A DNA stretch of 64,000 nucleotides, from contig NC_134106.1 of NCBI RefSeq assembly GCF_040939455.1, positions 77,693,001 to 77,757,000 of the forward strand, written 5' to 3'. The stretch is from Microcebus murinus (Eukaryota; Chordata; Mammalia; Primates; Cheirogaleidae). Position 1 is the first letter of the stretch. Each line of letters opens with the position of its first letter. A program made the position numbers and the translations under genes. Positions 32,201-43,701 of this stretch are shown in pieces. Under the pieces are notes generated by a model that saw only the letters and a program-made list of their open reading frames with translations, did no database searches and was not told the origin of the DNA.

Positions 32201-34377
32201 CTATCACTATATAAAAGACTAATTTATTAAGCTGATGCCTCTTCAAACTGTATCTAAGATGCTACCTTATTCACAAGCTTTCAACCTATATTCCAATTGC
32301 CTGGTGGAAAGATCCATCTAGATACACTAAAGCTAAGAAACATTAATTCATCATCCCCTCCCCTGAATGGCAGACTGCTAGTTGTCCGTTAATATCTACT
32401 CTTCCTTTTTATCCAGCATATGGCTGGGCTACATTTCCCAGCCACCCTTGCAGCTGGATGTGGTCATGTGACTAAATTATAGCCAATACAGTGTATGGGA
32501 AACAGGGTATAAAATTTCTGGATTGGTTCTGAAAGGAAAAAGGCTTGTCCCCTTTCCCCACTTTACTCCATAAGGTTACTAGAACTGATGATAGAAAGCA
32601 GAGCGATCTTGGACCAGAAGTATGAGAGTAACATGCTATCTCCTACCATAGCACCTAGAGCCACAAGATCAAGTACCTGGGTTCATGGAATATTGAGGGA
32701 AATGACACAGGCCCTCACTTACAGGCACTAGAGCAAGAGAGAGAATTTTCTTAATTCTCTTAAGCCAGTTATTCTGGGTCTCCGTGACATGCACTCCCAG
32801 TTTTTTTTGTTTTGTTTTTAGCCTTTTGAGGTCAAGATCAATCAGTGCTCCCAAACATGCCTATGCCCAAGAACCAACCCAGGAAACTTAACTTATTGGA
32901 GGTGGGGTGAGGGCAGCAGTGGAATCTATTTTTCAGCTGCCTCTACCTCCAGAGGTGATTCTGATGAAGAGTCACCAGGTCTGGAAGCTGTTAATGGAGA
33001 CACAAAGGAGATACCTTGTGATGAGTGAGGTTCCTCTGGCATAGTTTCAATGTTTTTGATCTCTCTCCTAAGAGTAATTAAATCCTAAGAAGTCTATCCA
33101 AGAGATGCCTATTGAATCTGCGTTTTCCTTGTTTCTCATCTCCTTCCCCCAAAGAATTTACATCCTTTTCACCATTGCCTTGAGTTTCTCTGAGCTCCTC
33201 AAGCTCCTCGACTATCTCCCAAGGCAGCACCTAGAACTACAGTATTTACATTGAATTTCTCCCTACAATGAGGTGCCACAGGTTTCAGGTGGTTTAAAGA
33301 TGAGCAAGAAGAGAAGACAGCATCTATCTGCCATGAGATCAGATTAACTACTTTAATCAGTAAGTTAAGAAATCAAACAAGGTGGCCATACAGAACAGGC
33401 ACAGACCTCAGCAGAGGTTCCTTTGGTCTTCAGAGCCCCGAGTGGGGAGTGGTGGGTGGTAGATGCCCTTTTAGACTGCAGATGAAGACAACGTCAGGAT
33501 GAATTTAACGAAAACTAAATGAACTTCCATTAAAAGGGCTGTTTATAAACATTAGGTTCTTCTACTTGCACAAATCCGGCATCAATAAGACCATATACTC
33601 AATTGAGGGGGGGGGCGGGGAAGCAAAGTCTGTAACAGGTGTCCTGGTCATAATCTCTGCCTTCAGCTTTCTAACCTTCCAGAGATCCACTTTCTACACA
33701 GGTCAGATTATGTCCTATTCATCAGTATTTGGTTCCTGAATTAGAGTTTGGCACCCAATAAAGGTTTGCTAAATCAACCAATGCAAAAAATCAACTTGGA
33801 ATTCTCCTAGCCACCAGTAGTCCTTCATTGCCACAATTTCTTTCCTCATTCCTACTCTGTACTTTCTTTGTTGATGCTCATCTCTGAGGCCTTCCTGATG
33901 CTGAATGTCAGGAGGAAATCCAAGCTCCTCACCCTGACACACACGGGCCTTCACATCTGGCTGCAACCTTCCTCCCAAGCCTTCTGTCACGTCGCTGGGC
34001 ACTAACTACTTCCGGATGGCCCACATCTCCCTGCCTCTGCACTTGCTGTTCTTTCAGATTTTACCCTAAACAACCACACTCCCCACTCCTTTACTTGAGA
34101 AACTACTACTCAACCTTTTTCAGCTCAAATGTCACCTCTTCTCTGAGACGTTACCCAGAACGACTAACGCTAAGTGGGGCTATTGACCGACACCGCGGGC
34201 CGACGAGGAGGCTTTCGTCGGGCCCTGCCTCCCGGTTGCAGACTGGGCCATCACCGCCCGTAGCGTCGGCCGCGCTACCTGGAGCACACAGTCCGACTCC
34301 AGCAGGCATGCACCCAGGTCCTCCTTCACGCCCGCGCATGCAGCGCCCTCCGGCTTGTCTTCGTAATACCGGGGCAT
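29175..34377 (-). CDS. COA5: COA5, cytochrome c oxidase assembly factor 5 (complete)
   Basis: Three coding segments on the minus strand: 34377-34279, 31437-31354 and 29216-29175. All junctions are in phase 0 and the product is 74 residues, the family's usual length. COA5 acts in the mitochondrial intermembrane space in complex IV assembly; a human A53P change causes fatal cardioencephalomyopathy with complex IV deficiency (family knowledge). The protein starts MPRYYEDKPEG and ends RFRGRKGY. The CHCH cysteines are visible: C30-X10-C41 and C47-X9-C57, with extra Cys at 14 and 24. Position 53 is Ser here, where human has Ala. The ATG at 34377 is chosen because it gives the conserved N-terminus; an in-frame GTG 15 bases upstream is not a likely start. 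It shares its promoter head to head with UNC50. Confidence 0.96.
29217..31353 (-). other. COA5: COA5 intron 2
   Basis: 2.1 kb of AT-rich sequence. I see a short (CAA)n at about 30700-30716 and no other named repeat or RNA gene. Confidence 0.6.
31354..31437 (-). CDS. COA5: COA5 coding exon 2
   Basis: 84 bp, 28 codons: EGKSPRQCLKEGYC then KALKYSFFECKRSM. The acceptor AG is at 31438-31439 and the donor gtaag at 31353-31349, both on the reverse strand. It holds three of the four CHCH cysteines. Confidence 0.95.
31438..34278 (-). other. COA5: COA5 intron 1
   Basis: 2.8 kb. 32380-32700 resembles a common old interspersed repeat ('gggctacatttcccagccac') that I cannot name with certainty. A poly-G run is at 33607-33620. 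33880-34150 is L2-like. The last 100 bases enter the CpG island. Confidence 0.6.
33880..34150 (+). repeat. L2 LINE fragment abutting the promoter
   Basis: The order 'aatccaagctcctcaccctg', 'cttcacatctggctgcaac', 'cctctgcacttgctgttc', 'cagctcaaatgtcacctctt' matches the L2 3' region. It ends where the CpG island begins and contains an ETS-like acttccggat at 34008-34017. Confidence 0.65.
34279..34377 (-). CDS. COA5: COA5 coding exon 1
   Basis: 33 codons from ATG (34377-34375) to CAG, followed by the donor gtagcg (reverse complement of 34273-34278). It encodes MPRYYEDK through SDCVLQ and lies inside the CpG-rich promoter region. Confidence 0.95.
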
Positions 34378-34529
34378 GACGGCGCCTGCCACCCGCTGCA
34401 GCCCCCAGCCTCGTCGACCCTACTCGTCTGCAACGTCTGCGACCAGGTAGGGAGCGAGGCAAAGCCCGCGGCGGCGGACCGGAAGCCAGCCGCAATAACT
34501 TCCGGAGGACCTCAGGGACTACGGAAGCC

Positions 34530-34696
34530 TGAGAGGCTGGGCATCCGCGGCGGAAGTGGGCGCAGGTGACGCGGCGCGTCCGGAGAGCCTGCTGCGCTGC
34601 CGGAAGGGAAGACGGCCTGGCGGGGGTTGGGCCCGGCTGCTGGGCGGAGGTGGTTGGCTGCAGCGGACCCGTGACAAGGTCGCCACAGTGCTCCAG
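34530..34696 (+). other. UNC50: UNC50 non-coding first exon (5' boundary approximate)
   Basis: A GC-rich stretch ends in a good donor, ctccag followed by gtgagg, at 34696/34697. The next acceptor is atctag at 35546, four bases before the UNC50 ATG. The donor is seen; the transcription start is a guess within the CpG island. Confidence 0.5.
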
Positions 34697-35546
34697 GTGA
34701 GGCCCGAGGACTGCTCTGCCCGCCCGTGGCCCGGGCTCACGGCTGGGCGGTTTCCTGCGACAGCGCGCGGCTCGGCGTCTCTGCGGCCGGGGAGTGTTGG
34801 TCCGGCCCTTCGGCCCGCAGCAGAGTTGCCGGAGAAAACAAGGACGCTAAGTTACGCTTGAATCTCAGATAAAGGAATAACTTTTAGTATAAGCATGTCC
34901 GAGATAGTGCATGAGACATACTCATACCAAAAAATCATTCGTTCCTTGTTTGAAATTCTAATGTAACTGGGCGTTCTGCGTTTTTAGTTGCTAAATCTGG
35001 CAGCCACACCTGCGGCCCAGGGCGGGTAGGGGACAGCGAGGGCCGTCGCGGTGCTGCCTGTGTCCCGGAGGCCTATGAAGTGGAGTGGGGGACTGGGCGG
35101 CCGGGCGGTGACCTGCGCTCACTGGGCTTCGGACTGGTTGGACTGGACTCCTATGCTGTCGTTGCTCTGAGGATAAAACACTAGGAGCTGGAGTGCTTTG
35201 TTCTTATATCACATTCTGGTGACGGGGAGCTTGCTGGCCATCAGCGGAGGGATGGGAAACAGAAGCACAAGAAGGTGAAGTATGGGGAGGGCGTGGCCCT
35301 TGGCTAAGTGTTATGGAGTGGTTCAGACGGTGGTTCAGAAAAGCGAGGTGTTGCTCTTACCTGCGGTGCTGTCTGCAGTTCTCCAGCCCCCAGATGAGCC
35401 TCAGAACCAGCTGCATTTGCTTTTGACTCCTGACGCTTCCCTAGGGTTGTGGAGAACATGCTCTTGCTAAATAACTGAGAAGAGGGGTGCTGGCAGCCAA
35501 AAGTTTCTTCAGATTATATGTAAAAGAATGTTTTTTCTTCATCTAG
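34697..35546 (+). other. UNC50: UNC50 first intron (5' UTR intron)
   Basis: 850 bp, GC-rich at the left as the CpG island fades. No repeat recognised. Confidence 0.5.
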
Positions 35547-35830
35547 GAAGATGTTACCAAGTACTTCAGTGAATTCCTCAATGCATGGGAATGGAGTCTT
35601 GAATTCCAGGGATGCGGCCAGACACACGGCTGGAGCAAAACGGTACAAATACCTGAGAAGGCTTTTTCGTTTCCGGCAGATGGACTTTGAGTTTGCGGCT
35701 TGGCAGATGCTCTACCTGTTCACTTCCCCACAGAGGGTTTATAGAAACTTTCATTACCGAAAGCAGACAAAGGACCAGTGGGCCAGAGATGACCCTGCGT
35801 TCTTGGTCCTATTAAGTATCTGGCTCTGTG
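35547..35830 (+). CDS. UNC50: UNC50 coding exon 1 (ATG at 35551)
   Basis: The acceptor tcatctag ends at 35546 and the ATG follows four bases later. It encodes residues 1-93 ([15 protein letters not shown] to LLSIWLC) plus one base of Val94; the donor is gtaagt. Reading continues open into the intron to 35904, but that is read-through. Confidence 0.95.
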
Positions 35831-38800
35831 GTAAGTGTCAGTTTACCTGCAATAGAGTTGAAGAACACATTGAGCGGTTGTCTTTGGAGGATCCCTTGTT
35901 ATAAATGTGTAGTAGGTCAGAATCTGGGGATGTTTGAAGCTGTTTCTTCCTTTTTTTATAAAGCCTCAAAAATCTCACAGAAAAAAGGTTGTATTCTTCC
36001 TTTTTCTACAGGTCCAAGCAGATGCCAGAGTACACTGTTACCTCAGGGGGGTTGAAAAGCAGGGGACAATATTCACTCCATGGCTTTTAACTCATATGAA
36101 TTGGTACCCAATTGCCAATTTACTATGAAAAGGAATGTGGAGATTAGAGATTGCATTTCACGATCAGGCAAATCCAGAGCAAGAGTTCTTAAAGTACTGA
36201 TGTGAACTTGAGAAACTACTTTTAAGTTCTCCAGTGCTGTAATGCAAGGGTTCTGATCACCTTTAAGGTGTTGAAGTTTATGAGACGTTGAAGTTTGTAG
36301 GGTGTTGTGCACCTTTAAACTTAATTGGACAAAAAATATCTGAATGCCTTCTCTGTACTGGTGCTGTTCTAAATGCTGGGGGTACTTTGGTGAACTAGGC
36401 TGGCAAGGGCCCTCCTCAGTCAACTTAAAATATCTCAGTGGCCATGCTGTGTTCCCAGGTGGTATGAATTTCTACATCAGTTACAAATCACACACCTGGG
36501 ACTCGTTGTCCCAGTCTCCTCTTTTGTGAAATGGAGTTAATTGCCTATTTTGTCAGGTTTTTGAGGAGGATTGTGGTGTGAAAATTACCCGGCTGGCACA
36601 TAGTTAAGTGTTTAACATGTGGTAGCTATTAGTATTTTAAACAAAACTCTGATGCTGTAACTTCTGATATCAGTCTTTTACAGGCATACCTCAGAGATAT
36701 CATAGGTTCTGTTCCAGCCCACTGTAATAAAGCAAATATCAAAATGAAGCAAGTCATACAAATTTGTTTGCCAGTGCATATTGAAGTTATATGCATGTTA
36801 TACTGTAGTCTATTAAGTATGCAATAACATCATGTCATGGGAGTTTTATTCCCATGTCTGTCTCCCCCACTAGACTATGAGCATTTGGAGGACAGGGATT
36901 GTGTTCTGTATCCTCAGAACCGAGGAGAGTGCCTTAATGAATCTTGTAAATCTTTCTTTCAGTGTCCACTATAGGATTTGGCTTTGTGCTGGACATGGGA
37001 TTTTTTGAGACAATAAAGCTGCTCCTTTGGGTTGTATTCATAGATTGTGTAGGTGTTGGTCTTCTGATATCAACTTTAATGTGGTAAGTACCCTACCTTT
37101 GGTTTTTCAGATGCTGCTGTAGAGTCTCCATTTGTTTGCTTCAGAAGTACAATAGCTGATGGAAATTGAAACCAAAATAGATTATCTGAAACAGTCAATT
37201 TTGACTGCCAAGATTATTATAACTTGCCCTCCTGTATTGGTACTTATATCAAAAATACACAATGGTCTATATTGTAAAAGTGCAGTAAATAATTGAAATA
37301 ATTATTGTCATTCTAACAAAATCCCTGATTTTCAAAAATATAATATTATGCATTTAGCCAAATCCTCTTGAGTTGTCTGGATGATAGCATGGTTTTCTGC
37401 ATTTGTCAGTAAGGACCACTTCTAGATGTTTAAATGTTCCATAGTTTTTAGATCTGGAGGACTATTTTATGGAATCTGACTTTGAACTTTTGACATTTGA
37501 AGTATACTTGAAAAAGAAAGATTAAAAAAAAAAAAACTTTTGGTGCCTTCCTGCTGAGAGAAAACACACACAGGTTTCATTGAAAGGGTTCTCGGTATTA
37601 CTTCATTTGGGGTTGACTGGACAACAGCAGTGTACTGAGTATAAACCTGGGGTTTGGTTTTTCAGTTATCTCACAGATGAAATACTCCTGTGTGGTTGGC
37701 ATGCTGGATGAAGGGCAGTGGATGTGGCCAGTGATCTCAGTAGGAGGCCAGTGGTTGAGCATTGAGCAGGGGTGGCGGTCATCGTATATTATAGAAAACA
37801 CTGTGGAACATTTTAGTCACAGGGAAACGGGTTCAAATGCCAGCTTGGTCATTTGTATAACTCTTTGTCCCAGTCTCCTCTTTTGTAAAATGGAGTTAAT
37901 TGCCTATTTTGTCAGGTTTTTGAGGAGGATTGTGGTGTGAAAATTACCTGGCTGGCACATAGTTAAGTGTTCAACATGTGGTAGCTATTAATATTTTAAA
38001 TAAAACTCTGAAACTGTAACTTCTGATGATGCCAGTCTTTTACAGGCATACCCCAGAGATATCATAGGTTCTGTTCCAGCCCACTGCAGTAAACCAAATA
38101 GCAAAATGAAGCGAGTCTCACAATTTGTTTCCCAGTGCACATTGATGTTATATGCACATTATACTGTAGTCTATTAAGTGTGTAATACCATTATGTCTAA
38201 AAATATGCATACTTTAACTTAAAAATACTTTATTGCTAAAAAAATGTTGACACAGACACATGCTGTTGAAAAAAATGGCACCACTGGACTTGCTTGACAC
38301 AGGGTTGCCACAAACCTTCAATTTGTAAAAAATGCAATATATGCAAGGCACAATAAAGCAAAGCTCAATAAAATGAGATATGCATGTGTTTTCCTTTGTA
38401 ACTTCTGACTAGTATGGAACAGGTTTTATATGCGCTAGTCAATAAATGCTATGTACCACTAATCTAAAATTCTGAATCTGGCCTAAAATTAATATTGCTA
38501 ACTAATGTGAGTCATGTATTCATCATCAAGAAATCAATGAGAAACACATGGTATATGAAAAAATTCGATAAATAAGATTTTCAAGGGAATAATTTGGTTT
38601 GTAGCAAGCATTCTACCATGAATGTATTGATTCTGGAGGACCACAGAAACCAGGTCAATCTGGTGTTTCACACCTTTCGTATGAGTATGTCATTGTTTGA
38701 GTTAAATGGCAGAGGACTCCATGTATTTTTGAGAATCTATGTTGTGCTGTGAAATGTGTGAGGCACTAGAAATAGAAATGATTACATACACTTGTGATCA

Positions 38801-41800
38801 TCTCAGAGGTGCCACAGGAACTAACATGAGGAGGTATTTTGGGGAGATGTGGGAATCGCAAGTGCAAAAGCGTAGAAGTGTGGAACACCATGCTGGGTGT
38901 GGGAGCATAGGGTGACACTGAATGCCTAGGGAAAAGATATGACTAGAGAAATTGGCCTTAGTGCAATTCAGGGGAAAAATTGGACTTAATCTCATAGGCT
39001 GCCTCTGTAAGTTGGGGGTGGAGGGGAGGTGGGAAGCTTGGAGGCTTTGAAGTAGGAGAATCATCAGATTCACACCTTATGAAAAATCGTTTCTATGGCC
39101 TTGGAGGAGTTGGAGAAGTGGGCAAGCCTGGATACAATTGCAAGGGTCTGCCTAAGAGTAGAGGATTCCCAGAGTAGCATGGTGATAATAGGGATAGAGA
39201 GGAGAGATGGATTCAAGAGCTTCCTGTGATAACAAGATAGGAGGAGGAGGAGAAAGAGGCTGAGGCCTCTTTGGGGATGGCTTGCAAGCTTTGGGCTTAG
39301 GTGACTAAGTAAGTGGCAGATGTAGGTGAGGCATTCCATGTGGGCTGTGTTGAGTTCAGGAAGCTTGTTGAGAATTTAGTGGAAATACGAAGGACAGTGG
39401 ACTGAGGTAGCTGATACTAGACCTAGAGATAACAACCTGGGCCATGACATGGGCATGACTATCTTATTAACTTGGAGGTAGGGGGTGAAAACCACAGTGC
39501 CTTTGTGAGTGCTCTCAGGAGGCGTATCCGCGTTCTGGAGTTAAGACTCAGACTGAGGACAGAAGCTTGGAAAGCACCTATTTAAAGGATAAGCAGAGGG
39601 ACCAGGAGCAACAGGGGATGACTGCAGAAAGGGATCCATTGGAGAGTGAGCTACATGTTAATTCCATAAAATTTTAATAGCATGTGTTCTTGGTTAAAAC
39701 AAAATGTTTTGGTAAGCTCCAGTTTGCTCAAGTGAACTAGTAGTAGGTTGACATTTTTAGACAACTAAGTGTGGGGTTATTAGTACTATACTATATTTAT
39801 CCTCTTTCTTTTCTATTTTAATTTCTACTGTAGGAACAGCATTTTCTTAATTACATCCTTGAATTGAAATGAAATGACACAAAAAAGTACATTGACTTTC
39901 TAAGATGTTTATAATACAAATTGTGTTCTTTTTCTTTGAAGATCTACTTTTCTATTACCTGGATATTTTACTTTTTATTCATTTAACTGAACAACTAGTA
40001 GGCTGTGTTGTGAACAGTGACAAAAGCTTGAACACGATCCTGATGGCTAGGTGTGTCTGGTCACTCTTTCCTTACTGGTTCCTCTTGTTTCCCTCACCTT
40101 TCCATAGGAGGTTGACCCAGGTCTTAGACCTTGAACCTACTTGCTATCCATATTCATTTTCATTTTTTGGTGATACCATTTGGGCCCATGGATTTAAGTA
40201 TCATCTACACACTGATGAGTTTATATGTACAGTTTGGACCTCTGCTCTGAACTCAAGACTTTATATATAACTTCTTACTCCATACTAATAGGCATCTTCA
40301 ACATACTAGGTCCAAATCCAAGCTCTTGTGCTGTCCTACCTGTCTTAAAGCCACTCCTGCAGCCAGCCCACTGCAGTTACTGGCAGCTCCATCTTCCATT
40401 TGTTCACAGCAAAAATCTCTGTCACGCCCAGTACTTAACCCCATCCCCCATCGGCTCTACCTTCCCCCACTTTAGTGTGTCCCACATCTCCTCACCCCCA
40501 GTCACCAGCTGCACTGCACTGTTCATCTCCTCCTGGCCATAGCCTTCTAACTGCAGTCCCTGACCTGTCAGGGATGGGGCCCAAGAGCTTCATGGCCTTC
40601 CCCCTCCCTTCCCATGGAGTCATTATCTTCCATGAAACTTAGGAATGGGGTTAGGGGGCACCCAGCAGGAAGTGAGCAGCAGTAGCTGCTTCCATGAAAC
40701 TGATCCCTGGTGCCAAAAAGGTTGGGGACCACTGTACTGGTCTCTGCTTCTACTCTTGTCCCTAGAGTCTATTCTTTTATCTGCCACCAGGAGACCCTGT
40801 CAAAACATTAAAGTCAGGCACTCTTCTCACAATTCCATGATGGCTTCTCATTTCACCAAGAATAAAAGCCAAAGATTTTAAAACGGCTACAGGCTCCATA
40901 AGACCTGGCTCCCCATTTCTTTTCTGACTTCATTTCCTGTTCCTTTTCTTCTTTCCTCTTACAGGCACACTGGTCTCCTTGCCCATTCCTCACACGTGTC
41001 AGGTACCATCACTGCCCTTGGGTCTTTACCCAAATGTTACCCACATGAGTGTCATATTTAAAATTGCATCTCAAGTTTGTGTTCTCTCTCCTTTACTGCC
41101 TTATCTTTTCTGTAGTAGTACCATCTGACATGTTTATGTCATTGTCAGTCTTCCCCACTAGATTAAAGGCAAGGATTTTTGTCTGTTTTGTTTACTGTTG
41201 GATCTCCTGAATTTAGAATAATGTCTGGCACACACGAGGTAGTCATTAAGTATTTATAGAAGTAATTTTATCCAATTATGAAAGAAATTTTAATTTTGCA
41301 TTTCAGGTTCATCTCTAACAAGTACTTAGTGAAACGGCAGAGCAGAGACTATGATGTGGAGTGGGGCTACGCCTTTGATGTGCATCTGAATGCTTTTTAT
41401 CCACTCCTAGTCATTTTGCATTTTATTCAGCTTTTTTTCATTAACCGTAAGTAGTAGTTACTTCTCAGAATATTATCAAAGTCTTTGTTGTATGCATTGT
41501 TAAAGAGACTCATTGTGTGCATCTCTTCTGGCAGATGTTATCCTAACAGATACATTTATTGGATATTTGGTTGGAAATACCTTATGGCTGATTGCAGTTG
41601 GCTATTACATCTATGTAACCTTCCTAGGATACAGTGGTAAGTAATTAAAAAAATGTTTTTGGTTGCTTGAGAACATTAACAAGAGGGGAAAAGTTGCAAT
41701 ACTAACAGCCTGCCTACAGTGCCTGTAATATTAATAGCACTTACAGACACTGTCCCAAGTATTTTATATGAATTGTCTCATTTAATTCATAACAATTATA

Positions 41801-43701
41801 TAGATTTACTTGTCCCCATTTTTCAAATGAGGAAACTAAGGCACAGAGCGATTAAATAACTTGTCCATGGTTGTGCAGCTGGAAAGCAACATCTGGTATA
41901 TAACAGATTTTATAATTTCCAGGAACCACGTTAAACCACACTGTTATCTCCAAGTTGCTGGCAGGAATGCAACCCCATTTTTCTCTTCTTTTTCTCCTGT
42001 GCTTTTAGGTTCTGGGTTAGCACAGTAAAAGTAGAAAGTGAGGAAAGGCTAGGGCCCAACCTATGATCACATAGGTATATGAACTGAATTTGTTCAAAAG
42101 CATTTTGAATCATACTTTTGCCTCATTTTTAGTTTTTATGCTCACTGTATGGTAGCTGGTTGTGTAGCTGAACACACAAGATCAGGCCCAGGATTTACTG
42201 TCCTCAAGATATATTTGTAAATTTACTCTTAAATACTGTTGTGAATTCATTTATGCATTTTTCTTCATTTACATTAAAAAATGACCACCATTAAATAAAG
42301 CTAAATAAAATCTAGAAACTTTGGTAGCGTTATGTATGCATACTTTTTTAAGCCCGCCCTTCCTTGTTCTCTGGATGGTTAGGACCTCACTGGACACAAA
42401 GAGCTCTTACTTGTATGACTGGCTCCTCTAGTCAGGGTTGTTCCACTTAACCCCCCTCATTTTAAGGCCTTGATTTGGATACTGGGAGTCCTTTTAGTCC
42501 AGGGAAGTTGTTTATGACATTTCATCTTCAGGTTTCTAAAGAATTTTCAAATATTTTGAGAAAGTGTTTTGTGATTACAACACTCCAACACTGTGGTTCT
42601 CTGAGTGGATGTTTGAACACTCTTCTGGTAACTCCCTCCCATGTGGAACATTTTGCTTAAGAACTTCTATGAGAAATATTTAGGTCAGAATGCATGGGGT
42701 AGGGTCCCACTAACTAAGCAATGAGCAAGAAACATGGATATTTGGGGACAGATTTAAGAGTTTTAGTTCTTTCCTAAAGCTTGGGCTATTAGCTGAGCTG
42801 ACAGTGTCTCAAAGTGGGGGTGTGATGCTTTTTTTTGAGACAGAGTCTCACTTTGTTGCCCAGGCTAGAGTGAGTGCCGTGGCATCATCCGAGCTCACAG
42901 CAACCTCAATCTCCTGGGCTCAAGCAATCCTTCTGCCTCAGCCTCCCGAGTAGTTGGGACTAACTGGCATGTGCCACCATGCCTGGCTAATTTTTTTTGT
43001 ATATATATTTTTAGTTGGTCAATTAATTTCTTTCTGTTTTTATTAGAGACAGGGTCTCACTCTTGCTCAGGCTGGTTTTGAACTCCTGACCTCGAGTGAT
43101 CCACCCACCTCAGCTTCCCAGAGTGCTAGGATTATAGGCATGAGCCACGGCACCTGGTGTGATGCTTTTTACACTGGAAAATCTTACTAATAGTTAAAAG
43201 CGGGGTTTTTTTTCCTTACATCATCTGTGTACTGTGAGATGGACTCATAGAGGCTTCTGAGGCAGTCACAAGTTTTAATTCACCAGTTTTCATGAGTATT
43301 TGTGAGGTTTGTCTCTCACTCTTAACCTCTCCATCCCAGCGTGTTTCCTACTCAGCCACAGTGCTGGAATCCTGTGCCTCAGTTTGGTCACAGCACAAAA
43401 CGAGGGAGGCAACACAGAAGAGTAGTATTGTTCTGGTATAAATAGCAAAATCTTACCGACTCAAGTATGCATTCTTTTTTTGCCCCACATGTTAAAGAGC
43501 TGTCTTTCCAAATATTAGTCACATATTGTTTTTAAAAAAGCAAATATATTTGTTTCTTTTCCAGCACTGCCATTTTTGAAAAATACAGTAATTCTTCTCT
43601 ATCCATTCGCACCTCTCATCCTACTCTACGGGCTGTCACTAGCACTGGGATGGAACTTTACCCGTGCTCTGTGTTCTTTCTACAAGTACAGGGTGAAATG
43701 A
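35551..43701 (+). CDS. UNC50: UNC50, Golgi multi-pass membrane protein (complete)
   Basis: Coding segments 35551-35830, 36963-37083, 41307-41446, 41535-41636 and 43565-43701 total 780 bases, giving 259 residues, the known family length. All junctions are GT-AG with matching phases. Family knowledge: UNC50 is the homologue of yeast Gmh1, a Golgi protein linked to ARF-GEF recruitment, and in worms it is needed for nicotinic receptor trafficking. The polar N-terminus (1-80, with the basic [13 protein letters not shown]) is followed by hydrophobic segments at about 83-103, 113-134, 164-180, 188-213 and 222-243. The C-terminus is KYRVK. A local duplication lies in the introns on either side of the second coding exon. 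It runs tail to tail with MGAT4A. Confidence 0.97.
36501..36836 (+). repeat. Local duplication, copy A (MIR part plus Tigger1-like part)
   Basis: About 336 bp closely matching 37860-38197, by eye roughly 90% identical. The left part is MIR-derived ('gtcccagtctcctcttttgt...ctggcacatagttaagtg') and the right part begins a Tigger1-like end ('caggcatacctcagagatat'). Match stops abruptly near 36836. It lies in the intron before coding exon 2. Confidence 0.85.
36963..37083 (+). CDS. UNC50: UNC50 coding exon 2
   Basis: 121 bp with acceptor tctttctttcag and donor gtaagt. It encodes [20 protein letters not shown] and the second membrane segment up to TLM, with Trp134 split. The length is not a multiple of three, so skipping would shift the frame. 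Confidence 0.94.
37860..38197 (+). repeat. Local duplication, copy B
   Basis: The partner of 36501-36836, in direct orientation about 1359 bp away. Here both the MIR upstream and the Tigger-like element downstream continue past the duplicated block, so this is probably the source copy. Confidence 0.85.
38043..38386 (+). mobile_element. Tigger1-like non-autonomous DNA transposon
   Basis: Starts caggcataccccagagatat and ends with the complement-like caataaaatgagatatgcatg, preceded by TA. Internal 'ctgtagtctattaagtgtg' and 'tactttattgctaaaaaaat' match the Tigger1/MER family as I recall it. No transposase frame. Confidence 0.75.
38800..39700. other. Purine-rich old repeat-like stretch in a UNC50 intron
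   Basis: G/A-rich sequence of a kind typical of very old degraded interspersed repeats ('gaggctttgaagtagg', 'gggatgactgcagaaag'). No coding or RNA gene is supported. Confidence 0.35.
40150..41275 (+). repeat. L2 LINE fragment with a nested DNA transposon
   Basis: L2-like order: 'ctctgcttctactcttgtcc', 'aataaaagccaaagattt', 'ataagacctggctcccc', 'gactttatc'-type end with 'ttttgtctgttttgtttact'. It is interrupted at 40554-40734. It ends about 30 bases before UNC50 coding exon 3. Confidence 0.7.
40554..40734 (+). mobile_element. hAT-type fossil element inside the L2
   Basis: Ends with 'ccaaaaaggttggggaccactg', a typical hAT end. The L2 resumes directly after it at 'tactggtctctgc', and the left flank 'tctaactg' repeats part of that, consistent with an imperfect target-site duplication. 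181 bp. Confidence 0.6.
41307..41446 (+). CDS. UNC50: UNC50 coding exon 3
   Basis: 140 bp with acceptor ttgcatttcag and donor gtaagt. It encodes [20 protein letters not shown] and the third membrane segment ending LFFIN; His181 is split. Confidence 0.95.
41535..41636 (+). CDS. UNC50: UNC50 coding exon 4
   Basis: 102 bp with acceptor cttctggcag and donor gtaagt, across an 88-bp intron from exon 3. It encodes [17 protein letters not shown] through FLGYS. Confidence 0.95.
41740..41895 (-). repeat. MIR, antisense to UNC50
   Basis: The complement of the MIR core: 'tgtctcatttaattcataac', 'tcaaatgaggaaactaagg', 'ataacttgtccatggttg'. Confidence 0.8.
42831..43157 (-). repeat. Lemur-type Alu in the last UNC50 intron
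   Basis: Has the 'agttggtcaattaatttct' block. Flanking direct repeat tgtgatgcttttt at 42821 and 43158. Antisense to UNC50, about 400 bp before the last exon. Confidence 0.95.
43565..43701 (+). CDS. UNC50: UNC50 coding exon 5 and stop
   Basis: 137 bp after gtttcttttccag. It encodes [18 protein letters not shown] to FYKYRVK and a TGA at 43699-43701. Confidence 0.95.

Larger units (their letters stand above)
34170..34830. promoter_or_regulatory. Shared CpG-rich bidirectional promoter of COA5 and UNC50
   Basis: A sharp GC- and CpG-rich island in AT-rich surroundings. It covers COA5 exon 1 on the minus strand and the non-coding first exon of UNC50 on the plus strand, less than about 200 bp apart. 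It contains ETS-type motifs (CCGGAAG, CGGAAG or the complement) near 34478-34487, 34498-34506, 34521-34529, 34550-34559 and 34599-34608. There is no obvious TATA box. This is the usual form of a housekeeping bidirectional promoter; exact start sites are inferred. Confidence 0.8.

Noticed and set aside
34378..34392. Five-codon upstream extension of COA5 (AGAV before the ATG)
   Set aside because: It would need a GTG start; the ATG at 34377 gives the conserved 74-residue protein.
34151..34495. Minus-strand open frame of 114 codons overlapping COA5 exon 1
   Set aside because: An Arg/Pro/Gly-rich frame caused by the CpG island, out of frame with COA5.
35831..35904. 24-codon extension of UNC50 exon 1 (after WLC)
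   Set aside because: A consensus donor gtaagt at 35831 and a phase match to 36963 show this is intron.
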